A DNA stretch of 64,000 nucleotides. Source: Hevea brasiliensis. Its lineage: Eukaryota > Streptophyta > Magnoliopsida > Malpighiales > Euphorbiaceae. Where the stretch lies: assembly GCF_030052815.1 (NCBI RefSeq), contig NC_079504.1, positions 54,441,824-54,505,823 of the forward strand, given 5' to 3'. Positions 58,275-64,000 of this stretch are shown piece by piece; within the stretch, counting starts at the first letter, position 1; every line of letters starts with the position of its first letter. The position numbers were made by a program, and so were the translations under genes. The notes under the pieces were generated by a model. That model searched no databases, was not told the DNA's origin, and worked only from the letters and a program-made list of their open reading frames with translations.

Positions 58275-61197
58275 TGTAACACCCTCCCGATAACCACTCC
58301 GTACATCCCATCTGCTTTGGTGATCGGTCATTCCTGATACCTAGAACGCCCGTAAAAATATTCAAACTAAAGTCAGAACCATAATTAACTCAAATATTAA
58401 CAAGAAAAATTTAGTAAAAAATTTTAGAAATAAAATAAAATCAAGTTAAACGAGGTGTTCTAGCGATGGGTAACCGGAGGGAAGTTGCGGTTCTCGCAAC
58501 GAGGAGCCCTAGACCCGGGAGGAAAATTATAAAATAATTTTTGGGACTCCAGAGAAGGGTAATTGAGGTTCCCATGGCATTAGAATGCCAAGGAAATACC
58601 TAGAAAAATTTTCAATCAGATGCATAATTTTGACCCGTTAAGCCAAACGGAGGGCATTTTGGTCATTTCGCCTTCCGAGGTGATTTTTGGCCGACTTTTC
58701 CAGTTGAGTAAATAATTAATATGACATAAAATATGAAGAAATATTGCTAGAAATGAAAATTGAAATGAGTAGTGAAAGAAAAGAAAAGAAAATGCAAAAA
58801 TAAGGCAAAAATGACATCATTTAAAAATTTGGACCAATCACATTCAAGCCATCCTTTGACTAACAATTAAAAAGACAAATGAAGACCAAATTCAACAAAG
58901 AAACCAGCAGCCATCCTCCTCCCCTTAGTGCAGCCGAAATCCCTCTTCAACACCCTCCATTGATGTTCACTCTAAAACTTCAATTTCTCCTTCATTTCAC
59001 CCTAAAACCCTAGTACCCTTTCACTAAAATTTGTTCTAGTACCTTGCATAGTCTTTTGGCAGCCAAGGAAAGGAAGAAAAGTGGGGTTTAGGGCTTTGGA
59101 AAAATCTGCCCAAACAAGGTTAGTGCCTAATTTATACTCTCTCTCACTCAATTTATGTTTAAGGACATGATTTAAGTTGAAATTGTAAGTTAATGTATAA
59201 ATTAAATTTTGAGAACTTGGAGACTTGAACAAAAATTAGGGTTTGCTTAGGAAATTGTTAGAGGACATTTTAATGGTCAATTAGTGACCATTTTAGGTAA
59301 TTTGACTAACAAATGGACTGAAAAATGAGGTTGCAAATTGACGTTGCAAGCTGCCCTATGGACAGCAGCATAGGGACTGAAATTTCAGCCCCTTTGCACT
59401 GCCATAACTTGGGCAGTGGTAGTCCAATTGAAGTTTGGCCAATTGGACATGAAATTAGGCTTATAATGGCACATTTTTGCTGAAGAAACCATGCCCAAAA
59501 GACCAAAGCAAGAGGACCAAAACTTGGCCCCAATCCGGAACCCTGAAACTACCTCTGCAGAATTGACCAAATGAACAGTAACTGTTCATTTGGCCATAAG
59601 TCACTGTAGATTTGGTCAATTGGTCTGAAATTTTTACAGCAACAATTTAAGACATAGACAAACAACTTTCATGAAGGAACCTACCCCAAATTATGGCCAG
59701 AACCCATTCAACCAAGTGACTCAAGTCACTGTTCATGCACTATAGATATGGTAAATTTCTGCAGACTGCATATCCGGACAGCTTGGGTTTTTGAGCCATA
59801 TCTGAAGCTACAAAACTCCAAATGGAGTGATTCAAAAAAGTAAATTCAACTAGACAAAATAAGGAACAACTTTTATGTTTTACATTTCTTCAAATTCCAA
59901 CAGTAACAGTGTCCAATGGAACAGTGAAGTTATGGTACAAAATCTGAAAAATCTGCTCCTTTGGTTTAATGTTTAGAAATGGTAAAAACACTTAATGCCA
60001 ACAAGTTTTAAACACCAAATGTGGTATGTTGGGAGTGCCAAAGTTGATGTACACATTTTTATTCTAAAAGTCAACATTTTGTTGACCAATGATGAATAGT
60101 GACACTAAAAAAAATTGAAATTCACAAGTTGACAAATTTAAGAGTTTCAAATGCCCTAGTATACCTAACAAGATTGGTTTGGATAGTTTGGCATGCCAAT
60201 AGGGTTCGATTAGCAAGATCGCACATGGAAAAATGCCATTTTGTGATTTCATGGCTTTTAGCCATTCGACTTTGTATTGAGACTTGGCTTTGTGCACGAT
60301 ATTATTTACACTTGTTAGTCTGCTCACACACCGGAGATGCATATGTGACCGATGGTGTGACCCGAGGTACTAGGTACCCAGCCATTTACCCGTTATCCAT
60401 CCGATGCGTCTAGTGTAGGTTACTTGGGGCAACCAAATGAATAAAAGTGAACAAAGTTAATGAATTAATGAATATACCAAGATCAAACAAAGAAAGCATA
60501 CACATTGTATACACATTTATATTCTTGCTATTTTCTTCTATTATATTATTGCACCACTAAGCATTATTGCTTAGCACGTTGCTGTTGCGACGCGTAGGTA
60601 CTGGAGATCCCGATCGTGAGCCCATTAGACCACACCAGGTGAGTCCATCCGACGATTACGCTCGATGTCCGTGTCACCTCACTACCTGCAGTGCATCGGT
60701 AGGGCACTAGGTGTCATTTTGTCATTTTGATATTTTGTAGCAGATTTGTATTTTCTCATATGTATTTGAACTCATGTAATATATTTTGATGTTTATGTAA
60801 ATAATGAAAGTTATGACTATGAATGCAAGATTTGAGCATGTGTTTATTGCTTGTATATGAGAAAAGGTTGTTGAAACCTGAAACTGAAAAATTGTTGAAA
60901 TCTTGATATTGAGTTTTGTGATGACATTGAAGTTGAGAATGAATGAATTTGTTTATTGGAAGTGTTTTTAACAGTTCAAGAACAGTTTTCTCCATTTTTA
61001 GCCAGACTCACGGATTTTCTTTAAAATTTTCGTAACCTTAAATGAATAATACTTTTGATAAATGGCTTAAACAAATTGTATTTCATAAATTATATGCAAA
61101 AGCATGATATAAATTAATTGAGGAATATTAGAGTGTGCCGGTACACCGTGTGGCATTACTTACTCGGGTATACTGTACACGGGTAAGGGATGTCACA
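58275..61197 (+). repeat. 3' LTR of element E (2923 bp)
   Basis: It is near-identical to 50565-53499 over long runs, with clustered differences at 58300-58345, 58453-58470, 60210-60320, 60360-60410, 60580-60665 and 61005-61035. All of these are CG-rich or adjoin CG sites. Confidence 0.95.
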
Positions 61198-61232
61198 TAA
61201 ATCCTGACCCTTCATGGGGAGCACCCGATTCC

Positions 61233-61240
61233 TATAAATA
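61233..61240 (+). promoter_or_regulatory. Probable TATA box of element H
   Basis: TATAAATA in a G/C-flanked context, about 1.47 kb before the LTR end, with a plausible start about 30 bases on. Confidence 0.55.
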
Positions 61241-62170
61241 CCTGCATGAAAAACTGTTCAAAGGACGGAAAAATATAGGCAAGAGGCAGTGACTATAGTG
61301 GAATAACTCTGAAACTTAATTCAGTTTGTTACTCTGCTATTTTGAGTTTTCATAGAAAAAACTTTTGAAACTAGTTTTCTGAAGCGTTTTCTTGCAAAAG
61401 GGATTCTGGAATACTGAAACTTTTCATTTTCAGTTCGTTCATTATCCTGTGGCACTCCCACTTTCTGTCTCTGTTATCCTCTATTTCCATTCATATTATC
61501 TAAGCTCAACTCCACTCAAGCTTGGTTATTTTGACCTGTTTACATTTTAACAAAGAATACTTCATTTCGAGGCAAACCACAGTCCTCCGGCTGCCAACCT
61601 GCAATCTTGCTACTTTTTACGATTCTGTAGTTAGATCAATAGACTCGACTCCCTACAGGTCAGTGTTAATATCGCCATTTTATTAAGTCTAGCTCTCGTT
61701 TCATGTATTTCCTTTGTTCTCTTTCTTATGCCTGTTGTTTTCTTTAAGTTTATGTCATGCTAAAAAAAACAAAGCAAAAATATGTTCTAGTTTACTCCCG
61801 TGCTGGTTAACCCACACTTCCGTTAATCTTTATTATTTCTGAACGTAAGTCATCTAGTCCCGAGTTACGTAGAAACAGCTAGACAAAATGTAGGTAACTA
61901 TGTTTGAATCACTAGGCTGACGTAGAAGGCGATCCGGCAAAATGCCATAAGGCGGAATAAAAATCAAAACTCAGGTAAGTAAAAGGGTACAGATAGGATA
62001 CTGATAAAGTGACCTTAGGGGAGATCAGCAAAATCCCGCATGACGCCCCTTATTTAGTCACAAAATGCCAACGAGTTAAAAGAAGTCTTATTTCGACCTT
62101 TGGCACCTTTAAGTACCAGAGCTCTTAAACTTAGGCTTTTAAGATATATAGCTGCGATCAAATTTCGAAG

Positions 62171-62390
62171 AGATCGGAGGAGAGTTCTTATCCGGTCTCA
62201 ACTCAAAATTTTAATAAACATTAAATAGGGATCGGAGGAGAGTTCTTATCCGGTCTCAACTCAAAAATTTTAATAAACGTCTAGAGGAGATCGGAGGAGG
62301 GTTCTTATCCGATCTTCCCCCAAAATTTTAATAAATAACTTAAAAGAGATCGGAGGAGAGTTCTTATCCGATTCTCACACCAAATCTTAA
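62171..62390 (+). repeat. Four tandem 58-59-bp repeats in the R-U5 part of the LTR of H
   Basis: The unit begins 'gatcggaggagagttctta' and continues with a 'tccggtctcaactc' variant and an A/T tail. Starts are at about 62172, 62230, 62288 and 62348. The last copies are diverged. Confidence 0.85.
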
Positions 62391-62716
62391 CCTGTACGTA
62401 AAATAATCCCAAAAACCAAGATGATTCATGACACCAACTCACTAAGGTTGTCTCATTTACTTATGTATCTGGGTAATCCGAATTTAGTGAAAGATCCAAT
62501 ATTCCTTTTACTAAAAGGACTAACATTCCCATTCAAGCCCTCCTAACCAATTTATAAAGAACGCCAAAATTAAATCTACTTACCCTTATTAAGGGACGAG
62601 GTGGGGTGCCTAACACCTTCCCCACCCGTTTACGGACCCCGAACCTAGAATCTCTGTCTTGAAGATGTTTCATTTTTCCTCCAAATGGTTTTCTTTAGTT
62701 TCCCTCAAAACTAAGG

Positions 62717-62726
62717 TGGCGACTCC
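62717..62726 (+). promoter_or_regulatory. Primer-binding site of element H
   Basis: TGGCGACTCC matches the start of the tRNA-Arg-type primer site of Ogre/Tat elements; the next bases diverge from the usual longer match. Confidence 0.65.
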
Positions 62727-63648
62727 TCACTCCTTCCCACTTCGGTGAGTGATCGTCCAGGCGACCGCAAAACCCTTTGATACGGCGACTCAATCGGGAT
62801 GTCAAAATGACTGACTTAACCCCGGTCTAGTGGTCCAAAAGTAGATTTAATTTTGTTCGATCAAATTATAGTTAGACGGGCTCATTCAGCGATGTTTTAT
62901 ATGTTATTGCTGCTGACTATTTTGTTTGTTTCACCAGTTTTATTTCTTACAGTGTTCTCTATTTCAAAAAAGGGAAAAAGGGAAAAATGGAAAAATAAAA
63001 TCCCCCTGAATTGGGAAGAGGTAAAGGTGTCCCTTCACACACTGAGCACTCACACAATGTCCTCACACACTTCAGTCCTAGCCCGGGCTTTCTTACCCTT
63101 TTAGGAAAGTAGGAGGGGGTCATGTAGCGGTACCCGTGGGTTCTACCCCGTTAGTATCCGTGAAGGCTTCTGCTCAAATTGAAACTTGTTCTATCCACTG
63201 CGATACTCGTGGAATTTTCCCGATAATATCATGGTTATAGAATGGGGCCCTACTGTTTACAGTAGGGGCAATTTGGGAACCTGTGACTTTTAGAAAATTA
63301 GATCCTGAGCTAAACTATCACAATAGCTGAAAGCCGTAGTAAACTACCTTATAAGATAGAACTATCCAGATAGGTAGCGCTCATCTGGTATTAGGAGTCT
63401 CCCTACTATAGGACAAAAAGGGGCATACTTACTCTTATCCTGTTCTGCTTTAATTTCCTTTTGTTCATTTTTTTGAGGGTAATCTTGAATCCTACTAAAA
63501 CACCTACACATTTTCCTACTTTGATAAATGTGTACGTGTCACCTGTCAACAGTATGATTCAAAATTACCCTAATTTATCTTGCTAACGAATTTTCCCGCA
63601 GGCATTACCAAACCAAGAGTCTGTAAAAGGATAGGCATCATTTTTATT
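62727..63648 (+). other. Leader region of element H
   Basis: About 0.9 kb between the primer site and the first ORF. It has short A-rich and T-rich runs. An 83-codon frame at 62853-63104 starts inside it but looks hydrophobic and A/K-rich by chance. I see no feature to annotate. Confidence 0.5.
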
Positions 63649-64000
63649 ATGGCATCCTCGAGTCAGTCGGCAGAAGAAGTTCAGAATGCTAAACTTTGGT
63701 CCAAATCGATTCATACTCCAATACCCCCCACAAAATGATATTTCCAAGACACATGCTAGCTTACTACCTTCATTAGATCTGAATAAAATTGAAGTCAGAA
63801 TGAACAGCCTCGAGGGCCTGTCTAATGCATGGAGGTCGCTTCCTGATCAGGTCAAGGTACGATTTGAAGAGAAGTATGGGAGGATTGCCACCTTAATGCG
63901 AGTCAAGGTCCAAATCCTAGCATTGAAGGCCATGTTGTCGGTTTGGAACCATAAGTACGGGGTATTCTCTTTCAATGATATTGATACAGTTCCCACTTTG
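63649..64000 (+). CDS. ORF1-like gene of Tat element H, partial at the window edge
   Basis: Two starts are possible. The ATG at 63649 gives MASSSQSAEEVQNAKLW and stops after 29 codons. The ATG at 63686, in the next frame, stays open to the end (105 codons) and contains LEGLSNAWRSLP, RFEEKYGRIATLMRVKV and VWNHKYGVFSFNDIDTVPTL. That spacing (EKYG..., then a W..YG.F.F...D..PTL stretch) is the style of the ORF1 protein found upstream of gag in Tat/Ogre elements. A run of six C at 63724-63729 is where the two frames could have been joined by a one-base indel. Function of ORF1 proteins is not known. Confidence 0.68.

Larger units (their letters stand above)
50565..61197 (+). mobile_element. Element E: complete Tekay chromovirus (10,633 bp) with target duplication TAAAT
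   Basis: LTRs are 50565-53499 and 58275-61197, with TAAAT at 50560-50564 and 61198-61202. The order is 5' LTR, methionine-tRNA primer site, gag, protease, RT, RNase H, integrase, chromodomain-like tail, polypurine tract, 3' LTR. It is inserted in the LTR of H and is the youngest layer by position. The LTRs are nearly identical over long runs, but pol has many frameshifts. Confidence 0.95.
48136..62707 (+). repeat. 5' LTR of Tat element H, about 3.9 kb without element E
   Basis: The pieces are 48136-50564 and 61203-about 62707. The right boundary is set by the primer site at 62717 and a CA at 62706-62707, so it is approximate. The sequence is rich in 'gatcgga' motifs, has tandem repeats in both halves, an antisense coiled-coil ORF in U3 and a TATA box at 61233. 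48136-48700 and 50345-50564 show nothing else. Confidence 0.72.
48136..64000 (+). mobile_element. Element H: Tat-lineage Ty3/gypsy element, 5' part
   Basis: It starts TGTCGACACC at 48136, inside the RT gene of D (left flank 'cattg', the expected target duplication). Its 5' LTR (48136-about 62707) is split by element E. TGGCGACTCC at 62717, a tRNA-Arg-type primer site used by Ogre/Tat elements, and the start of an ORF1-like gene at 63649-64000 follow. The element runs past the right edge. Confidence 0.82.

Noticed and set aside
62853..63104. 83-codon ORF in the leader of H
   Set aside because: Hydrophobic then Lys-rich composition from A/T runs; no motif and no match to the ORF1 frame downstream.
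1..64000. Search for host genes, tRNAs and rRNAs
   Set aside because: No multi-exon coding pattern, tRNA cloverleaf or rRNA segment was recognised; the tRNA-like strings are retrotransposon primer sites.

Overview
This window looks like plant nuclear DNA, from a flowering plant and probably a dicot, though I cannot name the species. It is AT-rich and gene-poor. I find no host gene, tRNA or rRNA. Almost every base belongs to a stack of LTR retrotransposons inserted into one another. The lineages, judged from protein motifs and primer-binding sites, are Ty3/gypsy Tekay (Del) chromoviruses, Ty3/gypsy Athila, Ty3/gypsy Tat (Ogre/Retand-like), and one Ty1/copia-like LTR family. I use letters A-K for individual insertions. 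|| Left part, 1-4250. The oldest layer is a minus-strand Tat remnant (2659-4250) with integrase fragments. A copia-like LTR (1857-2658) lies in it and is itself cut by a partial Tekay-like LTR (K, 1-1856). || 4251-41020. A large minus-strand Tekay-type element, C, is inserted in the Tat remnant. Its 3' LTR (4251-12903) carries solo LTR F (6147-10588, target duplication TAGTG). Its internal region carries a solo copia-like LTR (12958-15033, AGTCC) and a complete but decayed minus-strand Athila element G (17049-29307). G is flanked by an exact-length 176-bp direct duplication instead of the usual 5 bp. The 5' LTR of C (30539-41020) carries solo LTRs I (31149-34694, ATATA) and J (35577-39122, GTAAA). 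|| 41021-64000. Five insertions are telescoped: LTR piece A, LTR piece B, the minus Tekay element D (41996-48135), the plus Tat element H (from 48136 past the window end), and the complete plus Tekay element E (50565-61197, TAAAT). E has two 2.9-kb LTRs, a methionine-tRNA primer site, gag, protease, RT, RNase H, integrase with a chromodomain-like tail, and a polypurine tract. || Main observations. (1) A pair of adjacent hairpins followed by AGGTA occurs about 0.5-0.7 kb from the 3' end of every long Tekay-type LTR that covers the position, with base-pair-preserving changes between families. (2) The integrase genes of D and E share a 75-76-bp AT-rich GT..AG intron-like insertion. (3) Athila G has a 176-bp flanking duplication. 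(4) A roughly 200-bp module is tandemly repeated in the LTRs. (5) H carries an antisense coiled-coil ORF in its U3. (6) E has very similar LTRs but a shattered pol, with differences clustered in CG-rich patches, which suggests sequence error as much as decay. All assignments come from reading the sequence; no database search was run.
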